A model generated the notes under the pieces. It made no database searches. It worked only from the letters and a program-made list of their open reading frames with translations, and was not told where the DNA came from. A DNA stretch of 64,000 bases from Deroplatys truncata (Eukaryota; Arthropoda; Insecta; Mantodea; Mantidae), in assembly GCA_030765065.1 (NCBI GenBank), contig CM060976.1, forward strand, positions 61,426,539 through 61,490,538. The letters are read 5' to 3'. A program made the position numbers and the translations under genes. Below, one piece after another: positions 47,693-59,709 of this stretch (within the stretch, counting starts at the first letter, position 1; every line of letters starts with the position of its first letter).

Positions 47693-48100
47693 ATGACTGC
47701 CTCTGTGGTCTGGTGGTTAGCATGTTAGATTTCAACCCACTTTCAAATCCGGAGGTTCCGGGTTCGATATCCGGCTGGAGAGTAGGAATTTTTCTTTAGT
47801 CAGACTATTTCCCATTCTAGAGTCTGGAAGTATGAGTGGGGGTGTAAATTAGTTCGTGAATTTAATGTTTAGAAAACCCAACGTAAAAAGAAAAACCCAA
47901 AGATACACAATGGTAAACGAGTGTACATCATTGCCGATGAGCAATTGTTCCAAAGGTAAAGCCGTCGATATAACTCTTAGATGTTAAAGGGTGGTATTTA
48001 AATTGAACAAACCGCCAAACACCACTACTTATGGTTGTGAGTGTACAGTATTCATGCAAGTGTTGTGTATTATCATTATCATCCAATCTTTAGAAGCCGA
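47693..48100 (+). mobile_element. tRNA-derived SINE, third family
   Basis: The head GCCTCTGTGGTCTGGTGGTTAG carries a clear A box, and GGTTCCGGGTTCGATATCC a B box at about 47755-47773. This is followed by a body of about 320 bp rich in A. The head is of the type found in many insect SINEs derived from tRNA genes; it is not a functional tRNA, because the 3' acceptor strand does not pair with the 5' end. Confidence 0.65.
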
Positions 48101-48469
48101 TTAAAGGATTTGTGTGTTTGAAGACCAAAAAGCTACGAAGCTCATACCATGGTCAAAATAATTGGTAAAGCCAAGCAAAACACATGAACTTTATAACACA
48201 ATTCTCCTAATATTAAATTTTTATTTATTTGTTAGATTCCTTTTGATGTAGATAACCAAACGTGATGAAAAATTTACACTATGTTACTTTGGTACCTACT
48301 TACCCAAAACTGCGATACATGGGTTTTAAGATTGTATTCTTTTTAGAAACTTTAAGGTTATTTTAGCAATTTTGTTTAAAAATAAAAGTCAAAACATTTT
48401 AAAAACTTTTATCTGAGTTTGCTCACAAGTAATTTATCAACAAGGTTTACGAAGAAACTGAGTGTTGCA

Positions 48470-49185
48470 TTCATATGATCTCTTCTACCCTCTACTCTCA
48501 TTAGTGGGTATACAAATTATTCTTACGAAAGTTTATTTTCCTATCTTCATTTTAATCGAGATAAATCTTTCCGGAAATATAGGGCAGTTAAATTATATTC
48601 GAACCCACTCACGCCTCTCTCTACTGCGCGAGACAGCCGGCAGTGGCCGGGGAAATTACGCCGGCAGAGGCGGACTAAAATCCTTACCTTATAATAGATG
48701 CTGGAAGTGTTGACCTTTTCCTTCCAACAGGCAGCATATCTCGTGTAAATATTCTCGCTCACTCTCCGAAGCTCAGCAGCAGGAATGGCCAAGTACTTAA
48801 CAATTAGAACCATTAATAACAGATGCCTCGGCAATGGCTAATACCACAAAAAAGTTATTTGATATAAATCGTCTGGCACTGTAACCAAACTCGTTAAAAG
48901 TCATTTTTGAGAAAATAAAATAATCCGAAAAATGTTGCATGTAGAAGTTAGTTAGGTTGTGGGAGATTTTCTTGAAAATCTTGGTTCGAATTTTTTTTGA
49001 AGAGACTGGTATTTATCCGACTTTTCGGTTTTGCATTTTTGAGTTGCCTTCGTCATAAACACGCGCGCGCGGACGTTTTTCTATTTTTCTGGGGGGCATT
49101 TAGGGAACCTCAAAACGTATATTTCCAAGAAATCTTGGGATCCAATATTTGGATGGAGTGCAATACTTCCTCTTAAGGGTTTAAT
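48470..49185 (-). repeat. Rep-M copy I, split and partly deleted
   Basis: Reverse copy: rep start at 48479 (CTACCCTCTACTCTC), then TTTATTTTCCTATCTTC; the family sequence breaks at about 48585 and resumes at 48828 (AATGGCTAATACCACA). A further block is lost before CATTTTTGAGAAAATAAAAT at 48903. The microsatellite site reads CACGCGCGCGCG at about 49060. Confidence 0.7.
48586..48827 (-). pseudogene. Tc1-type transposase C-terminal fragment inserted in Rep-M
   Basis: The minus strand reads ELRRVSENIYTRYAACWKEK and, with one frame change, GQHFQHLL and a stop at about 48697. This is the same C-terminal signature as in the two Tc1-like elements at 14709 and 45588. The following GC-rich non-coding sequence (to 48590) would be the transposon's 3' end. 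It lies inside Rep-M copy I. Confidence 0.5.
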
Positions 49186-49212
49186 GTCCCTTACGAAATG
49201 CTTTTAGCACGT

Positions 49213-49519
49213 AAAAAGTAAATTAAATTGAGTTTTATTTATGGGCGCTCTTTTAATTATTATGGTTCTTAGCGCCCCATTCCCTTTTGGGCTTGAAAGA
49301 CCGGGAATTTTCTCAGAGGCCTCTTTATCAGGCTTGAAGTTCTTTTACGGTCCTTAAATCTACGACACTGGCCCGCCGGCTTGGCTTTACTTCCCTTCCG
49401 AAGGAAGCCATACTAAGAATTTTTATGCCCGAAAAAATCCATCGTCCTCCGCCGGGTTTGAACCCGCAACCTCGGGAACTAGAGATTAGCATGGTAACCA
49501 CTACACCACGGAGGACGAC
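49213..49519 (-). mobile_element. SINE-A copy 2
   Basis: Full-length minus-strand copy: head GTCGTCCTCCGTGGTGTAGT at 49519, B box GGTTCAAACCC at 49457-49467, body with GTGTCGTAGATTTAAGG, and a tail of GCGCCCATAAATAAAACTC. An 11-bp target duplication TTTTAGCAC(G/A)T lies at 49202-49212 and 49520-49530. Confidence 0.85.
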
Positions 49520-49530
49520 TTTTAGCACAT

Positions 49531-50135
49531 ACCTATCACAATGTGCACATCCAGAAAAAGCGGGAAAGGGTAAACAAAACAAGTCATCGTTCCCTTTCCA
49601 GGCATGAGTTGTGTGAATGCAGTTGAGCGTATTGAATGCAGTAGTGAAGTTACAAAGGAATTTAAGTATTGGGGATGTAATGTCTTCATTACTTCCCTGG
49701 CGTCGCTGCGGTACCGCTCAGTTAGCTTTCTCCTCAGCGGGGGGCTCTTGGAGGTTGGTGGCTTGTGGGAAGGGAGGCAGTAGGATGCGTTATATCTGGA
49801 AACGTTAGAGACCCCGTCCATGCTTGAGTCCGTCAGCATCCGGATCTGGTTCGTCCTTATCCTTCCCTCCCAGGGGTCATGTTAGAAGCACAATGGGCCG
49901 CCTGGCCTGCGTGCGTTGCTCTGCCCCGGTTCCGGAGGCCCCTTCGTGATACGTATCTTATTTAATGTCTTCAATAACCCTTTCACTGCCAACACCTTTG
50001 GGGAATACGTTTCTGAAGACCGACAGATCCAGCGCGAGAATTTTGTGTCACCTACGGTCGGAACGTAGTCTTCTTTAGCGATCGTCAGCTGCGATTTAGT
50101 TTTAATGCTCCCTTGTTCTCTGAGATGCACTAATT
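49531..50135 (-). other. GC-rich segment with unassigned minus-strand frames
   Basis: Two minus-strand open frames, 49882-50130 (82 codons) and 49522-49839 (105 codons), lie end to end in a segment richer in GC than the surroundings. The translations (e.g. KGLLKTLNKIRITKG and PPLRRKLTERYRSDAREV) suggest coding ancestry but I recognise no family. There are no clear splice sites. A retrotransposon fragment or a host pseudogene are both possible. Confidence 0.3.
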
Positions 50136-53085
50136 TCTCCTTTGAACGATTGTGTTTATGTATCTTTAGCCCCGTTTTTTTGGCTTTTGCTTTGGATTCA
50201 CTATTTACACGACTTTGTATGCACTGTGCATATACAGATGTCTCTTAAAAACACCAATAAATAAATTATTTTGATTTAAAATATACCGACTAAAAAGGAA
50301 TAAACGCGTCTGGGTTTGGCTGTGCAGATCTTGGGATTTATGTAACAATGTTAGTTGGAAGTTGAGAAATGGATAAACAATAAACTGATAATTTTATAAA
50401 GGCATCATGTTGATGATTGAACGGAAAATGCTAATTAACAGAAATGAGCACACAAATCAGTGTTACAATCGAACTAAAAATGTTTAACGTGCCGTTGCAA
50501 TTATTAATTATTATTATTATTATTATAATAAGATAAACAGTGTTTAGTTTTTCTCGAAAAGTGACTGAAAACTGCCTTTAAATGCATTTTACACACAGTT
50601 TCATTAGGTGTCTTTTATTTACTTTTGCCCTCCGCGCCAAAGGCGCTCCCAAGTTAAGTCCATCGAAATTAGTTTGTTCATGCCAGTCTATTGATAAACA
50701 GAAATACTAAATAATGCATACAGCTTACAATGAATGCACTAATAACAAAACGTACATTAGGTAATCATTACTATCTGCTTATATTATATTCCTTTAGGTA
50801 TGTTGATTGTAGCAATGCCTTTAGAAACTAAAAAATATCGATCACAGCACCGGAATATAACCAACAAAACTATAAACAAATAAATATTCTACTAAATACA
50901 TTTAAAAACCATAAAAGTATGGGCCGGACACACCCCCTCTCCGTCAGAGGCGTCCAAGAGTTAAATTGTGAAGATTCTTCTCTCTCCCTCTTCCAGTATC
51001 TTTTTCTCTTCCTGTCACACTCCCTCCCCCGTTGCACATTGATTCCTTTCCTTCTCGGTGCAAAGCACATGTCATGTGATAGTTTTAAAACCGGTAATAA
51101 AAACTTTTTTCGGTGTTAAATGCGGAGATTATTCTCCCTCCCTGTTTTTGTCCCCTTCCGCTCGCCATAAGTCTCTTCCTTTCCTCCCTCTCTCTCCAAC
51201 TTTCTCCTCCACTCTCCCCCATCATTCTCCCTTTTGTGTCTGTGTGGCTTTGAAAATCGATTATCAACTTTTTATCCTGTAGTGTTAACAAAAATTAAAG
51301 CACAAACAAATGGTTTCACAGAGCCCAAAATTGTCCCTGCTCGATACCCTTGTTATAGAATCGGAATTCTACTGTTTACCGGTAACTGTTAACCCACGTT
51401 ACCCGAATAATGGTAACGAAAATTAGTATAATTTATTCAACTTTCATTTCTCTTTAAAAGATTCAGCAGTAGGCGATAAAATATGTTTGTTTGTTTTTTA
51501 TTTAGTGTCCCTTCTTTTTGGAGAAATATGAAAATGCTCTTCTGTAAGTGGGATTGGAGGTAGATGTAGGTATTATATTCCAGGTTATGACATACCTAAT
51601 AGTTCCGTATTATTTTAAGTGAAAGGGTAAAATAAACACACAACTACAAAACAAATTAATCAACTTGCTTTCTGGTACCTAGATAGCTATATATCTACTT
51701 AAAAGTTTCTGATTATAAAAATATTAATTACGAAAAAAAATAGGTATATTGATTGCACTGTTATTATTAGGGCCCAGGTTTTGATGGCCGAACAACGTTG
51801 AAAAATGGCATAAAATGTCTTTAATTTTTTTTAGAAAATGTCATACTACCAAAGATGACCCAAAACGTAGATTTAATTTATTAAAATTAGTGTACAGAAA
51901 GTTAAAAATTAATTTAACCTACCTATACATGGCTATAACTCCTACACTTGCAGAAAAAATAGGTATAAGAATGAGATAATTTACAAAATTAATTAAAAAA
52001 CATTTATTCCAAATTCTTATTTGAAGAACCTGAAAAGAAAGTTACGAAAATTATTTTTGAAGCAGGTCTTACAAAACATTAACTCTTTTGAGTTCTCATA
52101 TTATACAAAACTAACTGCAAATGAAGAGGACTTCAGAACTATTGCAGGACAAGGGCAAATAGCAATGTACGCACTTATTAACGCAAAAAAGGGGACAAAG
52201 ACCTGTCTCTTCCTAGTTTGGGAAATGCATTCATAACTGTAAGACACCTATTCCCTGGCAATAACCTCCCCTCCACCCACAAGCAACCCTTTCCAGACTA
52301 TTAAATAGGAATGTTATATTTTCCCCAAGAATACGAGTGAAGGACATACAAAGTTACTTTAATTTCTCAGTTGAATAGTGAAATATCAGAAGTTATGTAA
52401 AGTGTCAATAATATAAAACTCTATATATACTTGCTCTATGCAAATGCAAGAAAACGACTAAATACAACGGGCAAGAAAATGACAAAATAGTGCCCTAATA
52501 TAGAAAATGGCATAAAATGAAATAAATACCCAATTTCATAATCTGAGATCAAGGATTTATGTACACGCTAGCAATGCCTATGATGCAACAATTAAAAGTT
52601 GACGTGTCATCAGAATCCGGGGCCTGCTGATGGCAATTGTTTCCCAAGTCATTTGTTTTAAGTTCCTCTTGGATTACCAAAGCGATTGAAGACGAGAAAC
52701 AACTGTTCGGAATGTTTAAGCGAAGCCGAAGTCGAGAACTCTTCTGAAAATGTAGACGAGGCCAGAGATCTCATTCATTCAGAATAAGATTTAATATTCT
52801 TTTTGCTCAGGGAAGAGAAAGCAGTAACGTTTGCCCCCTTGTGTCAGATCATTAATATGTTGTCCACCAATAAGGCAGTATGAAGTCCCCTTGAGCTTCC
52901 CCCACCTCCAACATCATGTGGTCCAGCCAACAGCCGCAGGGCATCTATCAGAGAGGCGTGGTGCACTACAAGTAGCTGGAGGTCAGAAAATAGTGCATAC
53001 CGGTTCTCAAACCACACACCGCCATATTGCACTGTAATACTTGACCAATAAAGCTACAGTCGAGGTATACGCCGCCTACTCTCTA
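50136..53085. other. unassigned DNA
   Basis: (ATT)n at about 50508-50527 and a pyrimidine-rich stretch at 50970-51240. A more GC-rich segment at 52830-53050 ends in CCAATAAAGC and has a 62-codon minus-strand frame without a motif. No gene is supported. Confidence 0.4.
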
Positions 53086-53089
53086 ACTC

Positions 53090-54368
53090 ACGTTAAAGAT
53101 TTCACCGAAATACACGTTTTGAAGCCCCTAAATCTAAGAAAGAAGCATTTGTGTGTAAACAAGCATAACTGAAAAACGAAAAGTTAATATACAAGTTCAG
53201 CAGCTTCCAAAAATGCGATATTAAGAAGAGTTTTAAGAGTTTTTAATCCTTCATACCGAAAAAAAGGGCTAAATTGTCATACTTTTGCCCACCTAAATTA
53301 GGAATAAGGAAGTGAAAAATAATGAAATAAATTAGCGTAGGAGTAAGTTTAGAACATGATGTGGTCTCTCCAATATCTGGCACCGACCTACCCACCCGTT
53401 TTAGGTGTTTCACTTATATAGGCAAATAGCATGAGGAAAACAACAAACGTAGCCATTTTTCCATGCAAAGTGGGTACTGCCAACCTAAATAAGAAGTGAA
53501 ATGCACTGAATATGCGATGTGCTGTTTCTGCGAACGTGAATCATTTGAGTTTTAGACGCGCAGATCCCTGGGCTACGCTCTGTCGTCGCTTCGCAGTTGC
53601 GATCATGGCCGCAACTTGCTACACCCCTCTCCTTCTGAAAAACATCCCTCGGCTACGCTTTGAGGCTGAGAGCCCTCAATCTCTCGGCTACGCTTTGAGG
53701 CTGAGTATCTTACCGGCTTCGGTGGCATTATTCATATGTTGGCAGCATTACGTTAGAGCAAGCGTAAGACCTAATGCGGGCAAAAGTGACACAAATGCGG
53801 GCAAAAGTATGACAATTTACTAAAAAAATAGAAAATTCTTATTTTCTTAAAAATGACCAACGATTTTGATTAAATACTATATATTAAACATATTCACATG
53901 ATAAATAAAATGTTTCTGGGAATAGCCTGAAATTTTGTGTAATCTTGTATAACTGGTAAACATTAAGCAATAGACGAAAATGTGCTACACAAAAAATGTA
54001 GATTTCTTTAAAACACAGATTATTTCAAATAACTTTTTTGTGGCATCAGCCATTTCCGAGATATCCTTATTAATAGTTCGAATTGTCCAATACTTAGTCA
54101 TTCTTTTAAAGTCCTGTCGATTTTTAGTTGTTTCACGCGATGTAATCGAAAGAGAATGGGATATTATGACCAGTGTATAGTGTCCAGTTGCAAAACATCT
54201 GACTATCGCTATTTCCTTTGTGAGAAATACAGCTATTTGCGGAAAGGTTTATCGCGATTAAAATCGAGTAGATAGGAAAATAAGCTTTAGTAAGAATAAT
54301 TTATAAACCCACTAATAAACGACAGAGGGTAGAGAAAATCATACAAATGTAACACAACCAAATTTTTA
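53090..54368 (+). repeat. Rep-M copy J, split by a TIR element
   Basis: Forward, older subfamily. The 5' part is 53090-53270 (GATTTCACCGAAATACACG, AAGCATAACTGAAAAACG). The 3' part is 53819-54368 (TTAAAAATGACCAACGATTTTG, TTTCTGGGAATAGCC, AGGGTAGAGAAAATCA). The microsatellite site reads TTTGTGTGTAAAC. Confidence 0.75.
53271..53818. mobile_element. 548-bp element with perfect 20-bp TIRs
   Basis: AAATTGTCATACTTTTGCCC at 53271-53290 is exactly inverted at 53799-53818. Inside the right end the motif ATGCGGGCAAAAGT is tandemly repeated (53774-53807). The interior is GC-rich and contains a 23-bp direct repeat CTCGGCTACGCTTTGAGGCT (+3) at 53648-53670 and 53683-53705. A 103-codon plus-strand frame (53512-53823) runs through the interior and the right TIR but has no motif. 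It is a non-autonomous DNA element of unknown superfamily. Confidence 0.65.
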
Positions 54369-54900
54369 TGTGGAGCTATGGGACTGTGAATGTTAACCCC
54401 AACCCACACCTGCGTCGCGTCATGTTATAATTTCCACTCCATTTTGATATCGTTGGAAAAATTGATAATGCACGTTTTTATTTTAGTCATTCTCAGAATT
54501 AAAACTAGGTTAAGGCATACCAGACATATTTAGCATAGCCAGGAACTGTTGAGGACAAGGGGGTTGGAGGGAAGGAAGTATCTAATGCAGAGTTCACGCA
54601 CAGCGTCCTTCCTTGAATGACGTCAGGTTATTCTCTTATATCACTGGATTCTTTTGTTTTAGGTTTAGGCCCTTAAAATAAAGAAAAAAGAAAAGCCTGT
54701 TACAGGGGTCAGGTTATAACCGGTTATGTGTGTGCGTGGAACGCGAGGTTTGAGTCCCACGTGAGAGAAGATATTTTTATCCAGTTTCCTCAACTGCGTA
54801 ACTTCAGCAGTTTCTGGTTCCCAACTCATATAGCACAAAAAATATATGTTGTTTAGGCTCAAGGTCAAAAAATGTCTGGTATTGCGTTCTTTGCCGTTGC
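54369..54900. other. unassigned DNA
   Basis: No gene or repeat recognised. Confidence 0.4.
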
Positions 54901-54959
54901 TTTTTCAGCTTTGAACTCTGTTTAATTTTATTTTTAGCTCTTCTGGCTTTTTAAAATGC

Positions 54960-55405
54960 CTTAATGTTTCTGCTTAATGTATATCAATGAAAACGTCATT
55001 TTTTGCCTTTCGCTCACAGGGCCATTGCACTGTAATTAGGGATCTCCGCTACTACTGTGAACACCACAATCAACAGAATTTTAATCTAGAAAAGTGCCAT
55101 AAGAGCCGGGGATATAAGCTGTTGCTTAAACACATTGCAGAACGTGCCACTAACAGCAGAAAGCTATATGAACGATACCTAGCTGGTGAAAAGTGGATGT
55201 TTGTTGTCTTTTTAGATGAGGCATATGTTTATCTAAGTGACTGCAACAAATCCTGGGCTGTATATTACCGAACAAGGGAAGAAAGAAAAAAAAACCCTGA
55301 ATGTTGGTATAAGGAAACTAATGAAACTTCTCCTAATGGTTTCATAGTAATAGCAAGGTACAGCTACAATGGCAAATTAACCATCGCATACATAAAAATG
55401 TAAAT
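54960..55405 (+). pseudogene. Tc1/mariner-like transposase fragment
   Basis: The 138-codon frame at 54987-55403 is the longest single open frame of clear transposon type here. It contains KWMFVVFLDEAYVYLSDCNK, where the Asp of FLDE is the first catalytic residue, and WAVYYRTREER, then PNGFIVIARYSYNGKLTIAY. The pattern F-L-D-E-A-x-x-x-L then P-x-G-F-x-V-x-A matches a DDE transposase group in insects. The second and third acids are missing because the frame ends at 55404, so this is a fragment. The upstream HTH region was not found. Confidence 0.5.
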
Positions 55406-55554
55406 AAAGTCTGGATGCATCAGATAAGGCATCAAGCCCTAACAAAAAATCACTCGTAATGTCAGATGAGTGTTATTTCCGCATCTAGCATGCAACCGTA
55501 TTGTAACAAGCAGATGCATCAGCTATCATATGCACCGTATGATACAGAAGTGTC

Positions 55555-55690
55555 GTAAATGGGACTCGCGAGTCATATGGAGGTCAGGCGCCGGACCCTC
55601 CTTTTTCACATGCTATTGAGTGGTGTAGCGTGTGTTAAATAGTTGGTGATTTGCGAAAGGAAGGTATTTTTGCCACTACTGGCATAATAT
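55555..55690 (-). mobile_element. small palindromic MITE, copy 2
   Basis: On the minus strand it matches the 5980-6135 element: AGTGGCAAAAATACCTTCC, then CGCAAATCACCAAC, CACTCAATAGCATGTGAAA and ACTCGCGAGTC. It is more diverged at the inner palindrome. Confidence 0.55.
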
Positions 55691-57067
55691 ATCGAGTAGA
55701 AGTGATACCTCTCATCCTTTAGACCAAAGATAGATCTCGAATGTATTGAAACAGTTTTGTTATACTTATCTATAGATTAGCATAAAAACGTATGGAATGC
55801 AGATATACTTTCCCCTGTGGGAATATCACAGTTGAGGGATAAGTCTCTCGCAGAATAAAATGCACGCTGTCTCCGATGGCGATACTGCATAACAGGAACG
55901 ATATTAACTTACTAGTTGATTGCCAAAACATGTATTTCGTGCCTTTCCAGAGAAATACAGGTAATGTTTAATGAAAGCAACTAAAAGCGCAACACACTTG
56001 TTTAATTGAGTATGAAGCAACTAAAGAAAATAAACATTATAATTTTAAGGTTGATTTATTATAAATTTAATAAAAAAACAAATAAGTACATTACTTTATA
56101 GCTATTAGATACAAAATGCAGGTATTTTTCGATGTATTCATTGAAAACGAAGTGAAACTGAAATATTTAATACATTAAGGAAATACAAATAAATAAATTA
56201 AATGATTTTATTTTATCATTTAATGAACGAGACTAAACGCTAAGCGAACCTATTTTTAATTTAACATTGCGGTAAAACGAAATAAAAACAACCAAATCGT
56301 GATAGTGTTCGGGCGAGAGATATCATAAGCTATATAAGGCCCACGCATGCTGTTGCGACACCGCAACGTTAGCGTAAATTACGATTTGTACAAAACAAAA
56401 ATGTTAAACTACGACAAAACGAAGTGCTTAAAGAAGAAAGTGAAGATACAAATGCCCCGGTGCTGCTTTATCATATAATTCAATAATACTTGTCCGAATC
56501 GCTGCATATGTAAATTCTGATTCCACGGAAAGTACAGGAAACTTATTTTCTTCTGCTGAAATGAGCCCTCACAGACGAACATTATATTAAGGTTTGTTCC
56601 ACATAACTTTGCCCCGTGTCTCTTAACGGTCAAATGTACTAGTTATCTCTGATTGGCTGCTGCCGCGAAATAGGTAGTTATGCAATACAAAATTGTTTCT
56701 AATTTAATATGATCATTTATCGTAATATATTCGAAGATAATTGCCAAATTTACATTTTCACAACAGCATGAATTGAATATGTTAGCTAACATAGTTAATG
56801 TACCTAGAATGCATATAAATTCTTATCAACAAATAATTGGGAGGTTCCTTCGGTTTAAAACTGCCTCTCATGACGAAAGCACCACTTCTAATATCGCTTG
56901 TTTGTCACGATTAGGAAGTGTACGAGTACGTTAGTCTACCAGGGGAAAGGGGCAAGGAAACGTAGTGCGAAAGAAATGTGTTTACGGGGCTAGGTTGTAA
57001 GAAACAAGGCTTTAGGCATAATTTTTATTCTTTATACAACTTCCTAAGAATACGTCACCTAATATCT
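55691..57067. other. AT-rich DNA, nothing recognised
   Basis: No supported gene. The minus-strand 74-codon frame at 56409-56633 lacks a motif. Confidence 0.5.
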
Positions 57068-57082
57068 TTCTACCCGGTATAA

Positions 57083-57112
57083 AAGAGCGTCCATAAATAA
57101 AACTGCATGTTT
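57083..57112 (+). mobile_element. extremely truncated SINE-A/LINE tail insertion
   Basis: AAGAGCGTCCATAAATAAAA matches the last 23 bases of SINE-A and of the Jockey-like LINE. It is bracketed by a 15-bp duplication (57068-57082 TTCTACCCGGTATAA and 57113-57127 TTCTACGTGGTATAA, 13 of 15 identical), as expected for a very short target-primed insertion. Confidence 0.55.
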
Positions 57113-57127
57113 TTCTACGTGGTATAA

Positions 57128-58400
57128 GGGATAGCTGTGATTTGGCAATGGTTAGTAAAAGGAGTATAGGTAATTGTTACACATCAGAGATTTAGTTTCA
57201 AGTTTATGCAATCCATTACAACTCTGAGGACTTTAAAAGACCTTACACGCTCAATTCAAACTTAGTGTTTAATAATATTATCAATCCTTCCATTAAGAAG
57301 TGAAGAGCTAAAGTATATCCCTTTTTAATTTCGTCAAGGGATGTACTACAAATTATTCTAATTTCATAAACAGACAAGAATTGAGTAAGCAGGCACCCAG
57401 ATTTTACGAGTACTATGGTCTCGCTTAGTACTCTCGCATCTTCTTCGCCTATATTATTACAATGTGGGTAACATTGGGAAACATTGTTACAGGTCTTTCA
57501 TATCAAAATTTCTGTCTAGAAAAAACTTCTTAATTTAAATAATAATAAAAAACAACATCACTTCATATATTGAGAGGAATGTTAAAAACCATTACTACTT
57601 GTAGTCTGTGTTTATAGTCCTCATTCCCCGTAACTTAAAATGCTTAAGGAATCAAAGAGTTACCGATTATTGTTGCAACGCTAGTCGTTTATACCTATCA
57701 CCAACAGCGTTTAACGAACCAATATACGAGTTCTTGAAATCTACTTAAGGGTCGCTTGTATGTACTGATAATTAATTTTGATGAATGGGGTGCTACTTTT
57801 TCTCGATTTATGAAGTTGATACGATTATTTATCTTTGTGTTATAATGACTTAGTTATCTGTGCAATTATGTAGAACCCTGAACTTGCAAACTGAAGGTCT
57901 GAAAGTGGAATGCAAATGATAAATGAATGCATATTTAATCAACAAGCATGTCCACTGTGGTCAGTTTAGTAGGGTGACCCTTTTCCGCTGTGTGCGCTCG
58001 GTTCACAAGTTCGGCCTTGTTATCGACATCCGCATGGTTCCCCGAAAGTCATCATTCAGTAACACAGTGACATAGCGAATCTTTTGCTATTAACACCAGC
58101 GTTATTTGTGTGCTTCCCCCCCATTTTGTAGCCCCGCTTTAACTGCTATGGTCATATCGGGGGCTTTGACTGAAGCATTTGACAGTGCTGTTTTTTTTGT
58201 TTTTGTTTAACTCTTTGAACTTTTTAGGTTAAGTTACTATATGTTGTCCTTATTTAAATCTATTTTCACTCATTCGCTTTCACAACGTTGTTGTTTTTCT
58301 ATTAAGTAAATAGTATTACATGTGTAGAGTTGATATGGGACTGCCTATGCAGGAAACGACCTTAGGAAATAGTCTAATGGAGATGAATTAAGACAGAGTA
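57128..58400. other. unassigned DNA
   Basis: No gene or shared repeat seen. Confidence 0.45.
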
Positions 58401-58519
58401 AATGAGGGAGAGAGAGTTTATCTCCTCCAAACGTCATGCTTGCTTGATATTTAATTTTAACGGAGGAGAAACACCAGGGTCTATATGACATAAAGAAAAC
58501 TTATATTGGCACAAGAAGG

Positions 58520-58630
58520 AGATATCTACTCTATGTGGTGGAGTGGTCATACTCCAATACCAGGTATCGCTGGTTCCATCCCGATTGAGATGTCAGGTTT
58601 TCTTAAAATGTATTTATTTATTTATTTACA
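58520..58630 (+). repeat. possible tRNA-derived SINE remnant
   Basis: CTATGTGGTGGAGTGGTCAT resembles an A-box head and GCTGGTTCCATCCCGATTG a B-box region, followed by TTTA repeats (about 58610-58625). It is degraded; spacing is plausible but there is no target duplication. Confidence 0.35.
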
Positions 58631-59545
58631 ACTACTCATGCCCTTTACAGAGTATCACTACGAAGTGTGTTTCAAAAGTAATCTATTTATTCATCCAAAA
58701 TAGGAATTTACCAGAAACGTTTCGATTGTCTAAAATAGGTATCACGTGTAGGCGTTAAGGTATTTTATGGAAGTTGCTTTCATATACATCAATTGATTCC
58801 TCTATCGTGTGGCATTTATCCAAAATAAAACATTTTATCATGCAATCGCATTATTATTAACTTTTTTTTGTTTTGTTTTATGGCTTAAGGCAAAGCTCGC
58901 ATTGCTTAATAATCACAAAATTTAATCAAGATGAATGGGAAGTCCATCTGAAAAAATTATGTGCAAGATTCTCACGATTTTTTCTGCCCGTTATTATTTC
59001 AAAGCGATTTAGAATAAAGAAAACTAATTCATATTAGCGTTGTTTTTACACATTTGCTCATACTTACAACAGCTCACGAACAGTTCTATACGAGTTTGAA
59101 GAAAATGTGTCCATACATTTCTAATTTGGATGAAATCGGTTTAAAATTTGGATGGTTTATATGGAAGACGTCCTAAATATTCAATATCTTTGGGATTATT
59201 TGCCAACGTAGGTATTCATAACAATACATGTTACTAATGCTACAGCCACAACACAAACGCTTTTGGAATTTGACGCCCTGTGTATATTTAGTCTTCTCTA
59301 GGTCGAAAACATTTCTAATGCAGAACTTGTACCTACAACGAGCACTGAATTTCTCATTAGCATCTACAATTACGGTCTAGACCTTAAGGCTTGTTCCGTC
59401 TCCACATAATTGACAATTCTTACTGAAATTCACCCTTCCACTTCTTTTAGGGGGCTCCCAATATCCCGTCGTCTTATACATTTATCATTTTGGGGATGCG
59501 ATTGCGATATATTTACATGTCACGCCATTCTAATATGTACTTATC
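58631..59545. other. unassigned DNA
   Basis: AT-rich; no gene or shared repeat recognised. Confidence 0.45.
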
Positions 59546-59669
59546 AATTTCTACGTATAGTAAGAAGGGGAAGTATTGTATTCCACCCAAAAATTCGATA
59601 CCAAGATTTCACCGGAAATACATGTTTTGAGACCCCCTGAATCCAAAAAAAAGCATTTTTGGAAACATG

Positions 59670-59709
<40 letters not shown>

